64,000 nucleotides of DNA from Mytilisepta virgata. Lineage: Eukaryota; Mollusca; Bivalvia; Mytilida; Mytilidae. How positions within the stretch are numbered: the stretch's first letter is position 1; each line of letters starts with the position of its first letter. The stretch covers positions 39,384,230 to 39,448,229 of the forward strand of contig CM051516.1 in assembly GCA_028015205.1 (NCBI GenBank). The letters are read 5' to 3'. The position numbers and the translations under genes were made by a program. Below are positions 12,526 through 21,976 of this stretch, one piece after another. The notes beneath the pieces were generated by a model. It worked only from the letters and a program-made list of their open reading frames with translations. It was not told the origin of the DNA and did no database searches.

Positions 12526-13683
12526 ACCGTTTTTTTGTTCACCTAATTAACGTATAACCGAAGAAAGCTTCAAGTCAAACTTATATAAGGGTATATATAC
12601 TTGATAGGGTATACTGAAAATTTTACCCTTTTACATCGATTAATGTTTGAAACAATAAGCAATTAGACAAATTAATAAGTTCCGGAACCATCCGATGCGA
12701 TTTCCTTTTAGTCATGTCATTCAGTATATTTCCGGTCTAATGTAAGCAGTTTAACATGTTAAAGAACAAGTAGTATAGATATCATCATTCATAATGAAAC
12801 AAAGTACTTTCCCCATTTATACACTAATCATGCTGTACCGAACTTGAAACAAACTACTTCCGGCCCCGATATTTATACACTGTACATGTACTCCCTGTCA
12901 TGTAAAAACGATCCCACGATTAGAATTTTTTGAAATTTTGAATGAAGGTCAATTTCAATGTACACGTTTGGAATATGCAGAGAAATTTATTCCTTCATGA
13001 TTTACTTTTCGAGATATTTCCGGTTGAAATTTTCACATTTCGTGTAAAAAGATAAAATTTCATATTTTAATACTTTTCGAAAACTTCACATAACTTTCAA
13101 ACGGCAAGAGATATTTTCATACAGTTTTTTGCAATTTGTTCTTAAGTCTGCCATTGCGAAAACAACTCGCACATTTTGGATGAACTATTTGACACTTATT
13201 GGCATGCAGGGGTTAAAGCTAACTATGCACGTGACTGACAATTTTCCACGGGTTTTTTCCGAGTAAAATTCAATATAAAAGGAAAGTATGATGGTGTGTG
13301 TTAATACATATCAAGCAGACAGTGTTAAATAGAGCAATTTATTTCTAACAATATTATCAAATTGGTATCAAAGAATTTTAGTAGTTCCTTTTTATTGTTA
13401 ACTCTCCTTGGCAGATGTCTAGCTTTTGAACTATACTGAGGTTTTCGAAATTCACCTATGATTAGACGAGTATTACCATTTTTGTCAATGTACATATATT
13501 TAGAACAAAAGTAATATTCATTAGCAAAAGTTACCCAATATTACCACTATCATTTCAAGAAATGAAAATAATCTATTTTGTTTTATATATGGTGTCCGTT
13601 TACACATTGCTGCTTTTTGCAATTAGGAAGTATAAATCTGATTAACATTTTCCTAAAATTGGAGAACTTCATATACAATGTAT
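12526..13683. other. Non-coding stretch 3' of the orphan ORF
   Basis: AT-rich unique sequence. A TTTATT at 13391-13396 is a possible minus-strand polyadenylation signal about 290 nt after the stop of the ORF at 13684-14472. No other gene was found. Confidence 0.35.
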
Positions 13684-14472
13684 TTAAGGAATATTGTTGA
13701 TATATTGTAGAGTTATAATACTTATCACAATGACCAACAAAGCTATACATAATCTCTCAATTTTGAAACTTAAACAATATGACAGTGCTGCTGTTAATGC
13801 ACTCTTTGGGTTCCTTCTAGATGACCCTTCAAGTAAAGCCGTTGAATAATCTTCTGATACTACAAGTGTTTGAAATAGAACTTTCATCTCTGTTTTTCTT
13901 ACTCCATTTTCTTCAACTGCAACCTCAGTTGCAAATCTTTTAGCGAATTCTAAACAGTCATCCAGCACTAGACGGTATTTCTCAGGCACAACCATGAGAC
14001 AAAGCATTTGGAGATAAAAATAATCCAAGGCGGTTTCTCCGACAAAGAAACTTCTTGATTTCATAAACCAAGGCATATAATACATATTTCTACTCAACAT
14101 ATACTTTGCATTTTCACCCAGAATGATGTGATACTGTTGTAATGGAGTTTGCAACAGTCGAGAAGTATCAACGTCTGTTCTATAATTTAAGGTGGAACCA
14201 TCTACCATCTGTCCAAACACAGGCGGAAAGAGTAATGTGTTAAATAATTCCTTGTCAATAACCACAATCGAAGCATGTCCTTTGTAAAGCGTAATAAAGA
14301 TATATTTATCTTTCTCTGGTGACATTGCCGCTTTAGTGGCTTCCAGTTCGTAAACTCCTTTTCCTTTCTTTTTCATTAGGTCTACCGTTTCTATTAATTC
14401 ATCTTCATATAAACTTTTATCCACTATTTCACCAAAAAGACTTCGAATGTTCATACGTTCTTTGTTAGCCAT
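13684..14472 (-). CDS. Intronless tail-anchored protein of unknown family
   Basis: An uninterrupted ORF of 262 codons, by far the longest in the window and clearly more GC-rich than its surroundings. The N-terminal ~235 residues look like a soluble, mixed alpha/beta domain with no motif I can name. Residues ~239-257 form one hydrophobic segment (CIALLVIVISIITLQY) followed by a very short tail, the topology of a C-tail-anchored protein facing the cytosol or nucleus. There is no signal peptide. Start: Met1 lies 32 nt from a perfect TATAAATAG (14496-14504), so the 5' leader would be almost absent and Met7 is an alternative start. Single-exon structure, a compact promoter and this topology are unlike the neighbouring genes and fit either a captured viral-type gene or a retrocopy. 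Length and topology recall nuclear-egress membrane proteins of herpesviruses, but I see no sequence proof. Confidence 0.75.
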   Translation of the reverse strand: MANKERMNIRSLFGEIVDKSLYEDELIETVDLMKKKGKGVYELEATKAAMSPEKDKYIFITLYKGHASIVVIDKELFNTLLFPPVFGQMVDGSTLNYRTDVDTSRLLQTPLQQYHIILGENAKYMLSRNMYYMPWFMKSRSFFVGETALDYFYLQMLCLMVVPEKYRLVLDDCLEFAKRFATEVAVEENGVRKTEMKVLFQTLVVSEDYSTALLEGSSRRNPKSALTAALSYCLSFKIERLCIALLVIVISIITLQYINNIP

Positions 14473-14495
14473 GTTTTGTAATTGTTGACGAAGGA

Positions 14496-14504
14496 CTATT
14501 TATA
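14496..14504 (-). promoter_or_regulatory. TATA box of the orphan ORF
   Basis: Minus strand reads TATAAATAG, an optimal TATA element. Its first base is 32 nt from the A of the first ATG, so transcription starting the usual ~30 nt downstream would begin at or just before the start codon. Confidence 0.55.
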
Positions 14505-16596
14505 GAAATTACTTCAAATAGTAACATGATATTCATGAATTGATGCATATATAATATTATGTTTAAAGTATTTAAATATAACTAACATATATATGTGTAT
14601 TGCTATACTAGCGTGAAATTTTTAGTTTAGTATAGAAATTGTAAATCATGTGAAAATTACCGAGTATCTCGCTCGTGGTTAGCTTTGTCCTGAGTACCTT
14701 TTTCGGTCGTTTTGGCGTTGGAATTTGCTCTGCAGCGTTTTAGGTTTGTGTTTCGGTTTTCAACATTTTTGGCCTAAAACTACTGAAAATTTACTATATA
14801 TAATTAAATGGAATATATATATATATAACTTCCCTTCCCTAAAGTTGACAGTAAAGTTTGAAAAACCAACGTTTTTTACTAGAAGGCGGAAAAAGGACTA
14901 TACAATCATAAAAATTCGACCTCTCTAAATCCTGTATCCGCCACTGGATTCGAGAGTTTCATAGAAACCTTCAGTTAATATCCGGCAATGACTTAATCCC
15001 AATCAAAGTCCATAATGGGTCATTTCATGGTATTTTGGTAGTAATGTACACTTTTAAACTTAAAAAAAATCGCCGGAATCAATTATACCCAAATCTCTAT
15101 AATCATATATTTTTAAATTTTATAATAAAATTTCGTCTGGTATGGCCTTGCTCATGGAGATACTAAATGTACTTTCCGTATTTCATATAACTTAATGAGT
15201 CAGTTGAGTAATTTATCGAATATCAACAAAATTGGATCTGTGTCTTTCCTGCTTAAAATATTGAAAGCATTGAAAACAGTTAGTATCCAATTAGTACCAG
15301 TTTTTTAGTTAATAGTCTGAAACTGTGAACATTGGTGCATGAACGAATGCTTAATATGAAGATATCTCATTAATGAAAAAAGCTTACTGTAGGCTTCCTA
15401 AATTTGTTATCTATTTTACATGGTGGAAAGTTGGGTTTTGGGTATACATATTCTCATATTGTTTCTATCAGTGATATCTGAAAAATGCGATGTTTACGTT
15501 TCTGGACGCTGGTAGATTAATCTTATTGAGTAAGGACTGGTGCGGTAATCAAGAAACCAGATTTTAGATTGGTGATGGTTTTCAGTCATCAGCTGTAAAT
15601 GTATTAGCTCTTATATTATGTTTCTTTTAAAACACTGTTAAAGACAAAGAATCTGGTAGTGTGGATACTGCAAAAACTATGAATACTGATCGTAGGAGTA
15701 AATAAACTCGAAATACGCTGAATTATTTGACACTGTTGCTCGTGCTAGAATGTTTTAATTGGGTAAATTAATAATTTTTGGGGTAAAAAACGCTAGGACG
15801 CAGTTTATTTTGAACTCGGTACTTTCTTTCTTACAAGCCAATTTTAATATTAGTATATCATAAAAAAAATATTACTCACCTGCAATAAAACCCAAAAATT
15901 GCTTTCATGCTGTAAATGTAATCCCAATATTAAATTAAATATGTTTTATCAAAGTTTTTATAGAAAAGTTTGGTCAAAGAAAACTTTGTCAAAGTACCCT
16001 GTTTACACGCTCGCAGTTTTTTGTTTATGACAGAAAATTAAAACAGACGGGAAATTCAGAGAAAAAGTACACATGGCTGACTTTGATGAATATACCGTGG
16101 CATTGTACATTTATTCACTACGTTGCCTTAAATGTTCTGAAAATAGTGAATATCTATCTTTGTCGAAAAAAATTATACTTTTTGTATTACATTTGAAATT
16201 TGATAATGAAAATTATCAATCCTACCGTATAACAATTATTCACAATTCTACAATTCTTGTAGAAAAAAAAACATCACACCACTACCTCAATTTTTTGTTT
16301 GCTTTATTCATATTTTTACTATCGCCGCCACCTTTAACCAGAATATTGTTTATGGCAGACGTGTCAATGTGAAAGCGAAATATCATTTTAGTTACAGGTG
16401 GCGTTGGTAGTCAATCTTTATTTTGAAGTATACGCATTGAACTTGACTTTACTTCGTATATGTTCAGTTGTCTATATCATCTGAAGTACAAATAGTACCT
16501 GTCTGTTTGTCTCTTTAATAATAGTTTTGTCGGAAGAATTGAATACTCATAACAAGTGAACTAATTTTGGGTATGATTATTTCCCTTGATGAACAG
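14505..16596. other. Non-coding stretch with one hammerhead-repeat relic
   Basis: At about 14700-14790 the text 'gtttcggttttcaacatttttggcctaaaactactgaaaa' is the 5' shoulder of the hammerhead repeat family, with the ribozyme core lost. The rest is AT-rich unique DNA with short chance ORFs. Confidence 0.4.
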
Positions 16597-16759
16597 AATA
16601 ATGAGGAACCCGAGTGAATTATCTTTTACTAACCAATGTAGGTAAGGGAGATAATAAATTTGTCTCCCTTTTAGCCTCAGGACAAAAGGGAGATAATTTA
16701 AGTATCTTCCTTACCTACATTGGTTAGGAAAAGATAACTCACCCTGGTTCCTCATTATT
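16597..16759. repeat. 163-bp fold-back element
   Basis: Arms starting AATAATGAGGAACC and ending GGTTCCTCATTATT; inside, CTAACCAATGTAGGTAAGG and GGGAGATAAT are mirrored. The loop is near 16675-16690. It sits 79 bp left of the giant palindrome. No ORF; MITE-like. Confidence 0.75.
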
Positions 16760-16852
16760 ATTAATAAATGAAGAATGCTTATTGTATATTTTTAAAAAAC
16801 TGCATATATTGATGATCCCAAAGAATGTTATCAATAACTATGGGCAGCCATT

Positions 16853-17220
16853 CGGGCAAAAATTAACAAAAAATTAAAAACAGACGATAAACTAAAAACA
16901 GACATACATTTTACTAACAGACAGACGATCGGGCAAAAATTAACAAAAAATTAAAAACAGACGATAAACTAAAAACAGACATACATTTTACTAACAGACA
17001 GACGATCGGGCAAAAATTAACAAAAAATTAAAAACAGACGATAAACTAAAAACAGACGCAAAATCACAAAAAACAGACACAAATTTGAAAAACAGACAAA
17101 AAATACAAAAACAGACATAAATTTTACTAACAGACAGACGATTCAGTAAAACAGACAAAATATGAAAACAGACACAAATTTTACAAACAGACGTAAACTT
17201 AAAAAAACAGACGTTTTTAA
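16853..17220 (+). repeat. AAACAGAC tandem array, left arm
   Basis: Three units with a 77-bp period start at 16853, 16930 and 17007 (each begins CGGGCAAAAATTAAC). Then AAACAGAC-type motifs repeat at irregular 12-25-bp spacing to about 17213. The reverse complement, again with three 77-bp units, occupies the right arm. Confidence 0.85.
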
Positions 17221-17463
17221 GTGTTATATATATTTAATACTTCTATATATAAAAGTTAATTATTAAATATTTTTTTTCACGTTTTTGCTAATATGATATG
17301 AACCAATTAAGCTGTTAGAATTTTAACAAATATCTATACAAATAAATACAATCTGGTTTAATAAATCAAACATTTTCATAGTAATTAACTTGGACACACA
17401 ATAATTTTGATTCTGGTTCATTTGACAGGGGAGATAATAAAAAAAAAACTTTTTAATTTAATA

Positions 17464-17971
17464 ACCAATAGCTAGAAGTTATCTTATTAACCAATTACAT
17501 CCAATTTTATATACCAACACGGCCAATCATTTTGATATAATCCGTATACCTGTACGCCTAAAAATAGCTACTGGAACATATATTCTGCAGACAAATAGAT
17601 GCAAATTCAACAAATATGAAGTTTCTCCTATATGCAAATTATGCTGTCAAGCTGAAGAGACCATATTACACTTCTTAATTAAGTGTGAAGCATTATCAAA
17701 AGTGAGAGCTCATTTATTACATGCCATTATAGAGCAATGTAGGAAATTACAACTCATTACAGAAATTAACTTTGTAATAGATATTGCATGTGTGATAGCT
17801 AACCCATATAATCTCCTAAATTACTGTAGTAGAACACAGAGTAGTATAGTGCAACGCTTCATTAATATTCATATTGAGCCAGCATGTAGAGCTTTGATAT
17901 ATAAATTGCATCTAGAAAGATATAAACTTTTAGAAGACCGTAACAAATGGCATAGAAAGAGTAATCTGTGA
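17464..17971 (+). pseudogene. LINE ORF2 C-terminal fragment (reverse transcriptase zinc-knuckle region)
   Basis: Open reading through FDIIRIPVRLKIATGTYILQ, TNRCKFNKYEVSP and the zinc-knuckle-like CKLCCQAEETILHFLIKC (C-x2-C-x8-H-x4-C) to a stop at 17969-17971. This is the segment after the RT domain in LINE ORF2 proteins of molluscs. The upstream endonuclease and RT are absent through 5' truncation, so it cannot be functional alone. Methionine codons inside it are not real starts. Confidence 0.8.
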
Positions 17972-18229
17972 CTTTGGAGATAACTGTGTGTGGGTTGCAG
18001 GGCTACATATATATTTATATTTTAGATTTTAAACTTTCTCATAAACATTTGATAAAGTATCTGTTTTAATCGTTCCTGGTGATGGAGGATTGTATATAGA
18101 AACGATTTTATTTTCATTCATGTAATGACTTTTATTGGTGATGGGCTATTCATTGTTGGTGGATTAGTTACTCCGAATGGAGGTGTGCCTATAGTGGGCA
18201 GAAGATATAAGAATACAGAATACAGAATA
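17464..18229 (+). mobile_element. 5'-truncated non-LTR retrotransposon inserted in the left arm
   Basis: This 766-bp stretch interrupts the left arm between 'aatttaata' and 'ctcaagacagg', which are contiguous in the right arm. It carries the C-terminus of a LINE ORF2 (17464-17968) and a 3' UTR ending in a short GAATACAGAATACAGAATA tail. Such microsatellite-like tails, rather than poly(A), are usual for several LINE clades. The 3-bp duplication 'ata' is too short to be certain. Confidence 0.8.
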
Positions 18230-18285
18230 CTCAAGACAGGTTTTTATCCTAAAACTTGGAACACAGCGAGTCCTTGTGAACAAAC

Positions 18286-18619
18286 CACAGGGGCCCGACT
18301 TCTGGAAATTTATTTATTTTATTTTTTTTTTTTTTTTTTTTTTTGGTTGTCTTATTTCATGAGTACTTTTAATAAATATTCACTGTAACAACGAATATTC
18401 TGCGTTTATTATCAATATGCTATACACTATCCACGTCCTTATACTAAAAAAACCTAGGATTTTTTAGTATAAGGACGTGGATAGTGTATAGCACATTGAT
18501 AATAAACGCATAATTCGCGTTGTTATAGTAAATTTTTATTAAAAAGTACTCATGAAATAAGACAACAACAAAAAAATAAAACAAAAAAGAAATAAATATC
18601 CAGAAGTCGGGCCCCTGTG
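18286..18619. mobile_element. hAT-like palindromic MITE nested in the left arm
   Basis: 334 bp beginning CACAGGGGCCCGACTTCTGG and ending with the reverse complement. Flanked by the 8-bp duplication GAACAAAC (18278-18285 and 18620-18627). It is itself a near-perfect palindrome whose axis is the CCTAGG at about 18453-18458. Eight-bp duplications and CAGGGG-type ends suggest the hAT superfamily. No ORF. Confidence 0.8.
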
Positions 18620-19216
18620 GAACAAACGACCATTGTTTATTTAGAGGAGGGGAGAAGGTCCCTGTGATCAAACTTCGTAATCAATTTCTTATTTCTTTGT
18701 TTGACCGTGTTAGATAATTACTTTTGTATTTTTATAAAAGAAAGGTGAGATTGCTCAATGCTCTACTATTTATATTATCATATTTATTTTTAAAAAGATT
18801 CTTAATCTCTAGTTTCAGGGATTTGACATTATTTCATAGTTTTACAGGGGGAAATGTTTTCCTCTGGGACATGATCGTGTGATGAAACATCCTTTATAAA
18901 TGCATGTTGAAACATGCTCTTAATATCGGTATGCAGTCTATAAAGGCTGTTTCATCACACGATCATGTCCCAGAGGAAAACATTTCCCCCTGTAAAACTA
19001 TGAAATAATGTCAAATCCCTGAAACTAGAGATTAAGAATCTTTTTAAAAATAAATATGATAATATAAATAGTAGACATTGAGCAATCTCACCTTTCTTTT
19101 ATAAAAATACAAAAGTAATTATCTAACACGGTCAAACAAAGAAATAAGAAATTGATTACGAAGTTTGATCACAGGGACCTTCTCCCCTCCTCTAAATAAA
19201 CAATGGTCGTTTGTTC

Positions 19217-19543
19217 TATAGGGGCCCGACTTCTGGATATTTATTTCTTTTTTGTTTTATTTTTTTGTTGTTGTCTTATTTCATGAGTACTTTTTAATAA
19301 AAATTTACTGTAACAACGCGAATTATGCGTTTATTATCAATGTGCTATACACTATCCACGTCCTTATACTAAAAAATCCTAGGTTTTTTTAGTATAAGGA
19401 CGTGGATAGTGTATAGCATATTGATAATAAACGCAGAATATTCGTTGTTACAGTGAATATTTATTAAAAGTACTCATGAAATAAGACAACAACAAAAAAA
19501 AATAAATAAAAAAAAATAAATTTCCAGAAGTCGGGCCCCTGTG
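19217..19543. mobile_element. hAT-like palindromic MITE nested in the right arm (mirror copy)
   Basis: Mirror image of 18286-18619, 327 bp, with the same target duplication in reverse complement (GTTTGTTC at 19209-19216 and 19544-19551). Its left end is mutated (TATAGGGG for CACAGGGG). Because the duplicated target is mirrored too, it was copied together with the arm rather than inserted twice. Confidence 0.8.
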
Positions 19544-19849
19544 GTTTGTTCACAAGGACTCGCTGTGTTCTAAGTTTTAGGATAAAAACCTGTCTTGAGT
19601 ATTAAATTAAAAAGTTTTTTTTTTTATTATCTCCCCTGTCAAATGAACCAGAATCAAAATTATTGTGTGTCCAAGTTAATTACTATGAAAATGTTTGATT
19701 TATTAAACCAGATTGTATTTATTTGTATAGATGTTTGTTAAAATTCTAACAGCTTAATTGGTTCATATTATATTAGCAAAAACGTGAAAAAAAATATTTA
19801 ATAATTAACTTTTATATATAGAAGTATTAAATATATATAACACTTAAAA

Positions 19850-20210
19850 ACGTCTGTTTTTTAAGTTTACGTCTGTTTGTAAAATTTGTGTCTGTTTTCA
19901 TATTTTGTCTGTTTTACTGAATCGTCTGTCTGTTAGTAAAATTTATGTCTGTTTTTGTATTTTTTGTCTGTTTTTCAAATTTGTGTCTGTTTTTTGTGAT
20001 TTTGCGTCTGTTTTTAGTTTATCGTCTGTTTTTAATTTTTTGTTAATTTTTGCCCGATCGTCTGTCTGTTAGTAAAATGTATGTCTGTTTTTAGTTTATC
20101 GTCTGTTTTTAATTTTTTGTTAATTTTTGCCCGATCGTCTGTCTGTTAGTAAAATGTATGTCTGTTTTTAGTTTATCGTCTGTTTTTAATTTTTTGTTAA
20201 TTTTTGCCCG
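19850..20210 (-). repeat. AAACAGAC tandem array, right arm (inverted copy)
   Basis: Reads GTCTGTTT on the plus strand; the mirror image of 16853-17220 with the same number and order of units. Both arms having identical unit numbers argues that the array existed before the arm was duplicated, or that the arms are homogenised by gene conversion. Confidence 0.85.
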
Positions 20211-20224
20211 AATGGCTGCCCATA

Positions 20225-20590
20225 AATAACTAAAATAGGTTGGTTCATTTGTTGTAGGTCGATATTGGATTTTATCGCAACCCATCCTTGTATGTTATTA
20301 CATGGTTTTATTTTACACTGCAATTAATTATGCTCATGATTAGGCTTGGTCTCTGATGATGAATATGGCCTTGGTCACTTAAAATTAAATATAACCTAAA
20401 TAGACATCCGAAACACCGGGTGAGTTCGTGTTTGGATTGGTAATGGACATGTCTTAAATAAGATTAAGAATGATTTTTGTATATTTTTTAAAAACTGCAT
20501 ATATTGATGATCCCAAAGAATGTTATCAATAACTAAAATAGGTGTGTTCATTTATTGTAGGTCGATATTGGGTTTTATCACAACACATCC
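20225..20590. repeat. Duplicated insertion-site segment, second copy uninterrupted
   Basis: The left flank of the giant palindrome (from about 16797: tgcatatattgatgatccc ... gttatcaataacta) and its right flank (aataactaaaatagg ... gtaggtcgatattgg) recur joined together at about 20499-20590. The local sequence was tandemly duplicated (period about 300 bp without the element), and one copy then received the transposon. The uninterrupted copy serves as an empty site and fixes the target duplication as AATAAC (or AATAACTA). Confidence 0.8.
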
Positions 20591-20779
20591 TTTGCCAAAT
20601 TTGGGTTAAATTAGGGAGGTATTATGCGTTTTTTTGAAATGGGTCTAGAGGGGAAATAAATGCAAAGGGGAAATGACCCCTCAGATAAGAGAAATGGTTC
20701 CAACTAGTCCGTGCTTCATCTGACATCAAACTGCCTTAATTTAGATGTTTGCTGGGGCCCTGTGGACGTCAGAGCGCAC

Positions 20780-21027
20780 TCCATATATAGATAGATAGAT
20801 AGATAGATACTTTTATTTCCAAATTAGGGCCCCAGGAGGGCGTATTACAAAACACATATAATTTTATACATTCACAATTATTGACAAATTGGAGACAACT
20901 CCCTCATACAACACATAATTCTTATATAATTTCGAACACAATTAAATATGTACCAGTATGCATGTACATCACTTATAAAAGCAAATAAAATGATTTACAG
21001 AACCTGCTCACGGTACACATATCCTAT
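20780..21027 (-). mobile_element. 3' end of a non-LTR element or SINE with (TATC)n tail
   Basis: On the minus strand the text '...gccctaatttggaaataaaagta' runs into a (TATC)n microsatellite (plus strand TAGA/GATA at 20785-20812). This is the usual ending of molluscan LINE or SINE copies. The body continues to about 21000 without a readable ORF. Confidence 0.5.
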
Positions 21028-21113
21028 GTCTTTATGTCCGTCTGTCCCATTTTACGTTAATGTTTAGATTGAAGGCAGTTTAATGGGAAGTAGATTTCAT
21101 AGCAACATGAAAC
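21028..21113 (+). repeat. 86-bp exact copy of the lectin-intron satellite edge
   Basis: From 'gtctttatgtccgtctg' to 'gcaacatgaaac' this segment is identical base for base to 23288-23373 in intron 1 of the second lectin gene. Identity over 86 bp in otherwise diverged surroundings suggests recent copying or gene conversion. Confidence 0.75.
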
Positions 21114-21469
21114 CGAGAAATATTACACACGAGATTTGTGTTTGTAGAATTACACCTTTATCCATTAATCAAAACATAATGTAATATCAACTGCCAATGA
21201 ATACTAGATTTCTAGTTTCAAAGATCTAATGACTTATAGGGAAATGTCAGCTACTTGTATAATTTACATTTGTAACCATTTTGCTTTCAGTATCTAATTT
21301 TTATGTAGTACAATAAAACATGCCTGAACAAGATTAGCCAAATATATAACATTTCAATGACTACTGAAGATATCATTCTGTTGGAGAGTTGCACATCTGA
21401 AATATTAACCTATAATTAAATTAGATACTAAATTTGCTGTATACAATGTCCATGATTAACATTCATTAG

Positions 21470-21672
21470 GGGTTGTAAGTTCGAATCTCACATGTGGCGG
21501 GGTGTGTTCGACTCCGATCTCAATTGACAAGGATTGCCAATTTTCCTACCGAAGGTCGGCGGTTCTCTCTGGGTACTCCGGCTTCCTCCACCAATAAAAA
21601 CTGGCCGCTGTGAAATGGCCAAATGTGCTGAAAACGGCGTTTAACCCCAACTAAACAAAACAAACAAAAACA
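21470..21672 (+). mobile_element. tRNA-derived SINE (molluscan type)
   Basis: Contains a B-box-like GTTCGAATCTC followed by the conserved body 'tggcggggtgtgttcgactcc', 'gacaaggattgccaattttcc', 'ccgaaggtcggcggttctctc', 'ggcttcctccaccaataaaaa', and the 3' end 'ggcgtttaaccccaactaaac' leading to an AAACA-rich tail. I know this body from many bivalve sequences. The 5' A box is missing or degraded. The ORF on the opposite strand is spurious. Confidence 0.75.
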
Positions 21673-21976
21673 TTCATTAGGTAAACTTGTGACCATATAA
21701 ACTCTAATAATTATTTTGTATTTACAACGCGCATTTCTGTGTGAACCTTGATCAGATACACTTTTGAGAAAGATTTTCAAAATTTATCAATCCAAAACTC
21801 AAGCTAAGATAAAAGTTTGAATGAGATGGCTTTAACCTTACCCTTTAATATAAAGCTACATATGATACACTTTTTGTTCTTACAGTGATTTGACAAAAAC
21901 TTCACATTCAGTACAATATTTATTGTATTATTGATTAACATTTTTGTATTATCATTTTATTATAATAAGGTTAACA

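Larger units (their letters stand above)
16839..20224. mobile_element. Giant nested palindromic (fold-back) transposable element, 3386 bp
   Basis: The element begins TATGGGCAGCCATTCGGGCA and ends with the exact reverse complement. It is flanked by AATAAC on both sides (16833-16838 and 20225-20230), a 6-bp target duplication. The arms, about 1.3 kb each once a later insertion is removed, are near-identical inverted copies around an axis near 18915. Outside to inside: three 77-bp repeats, further AAACAGAC repeats, a unique ~250-bp AT-rich block, a hAT-like palindrome (18286-18619 left, 19217-19543 right), and a ~280-bp inner arm. The central loop of about 40 nt holds a small GCATGTT/AACATGC hairpin. 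No transposase is encoded, so it is non-autonomous. Transcripts would fold into very long hairpins. Confidence 0.9.

Noticed and set aside
16853..17220. Regularly spaced AAACAGAC motifs, superficially like a CRISPR array.
   Set aside because: Spacers are not unique, spacing is irregular, a 77-bp period dominates, and the context is eukaryotic; it is a tandem array in a transposon arm.
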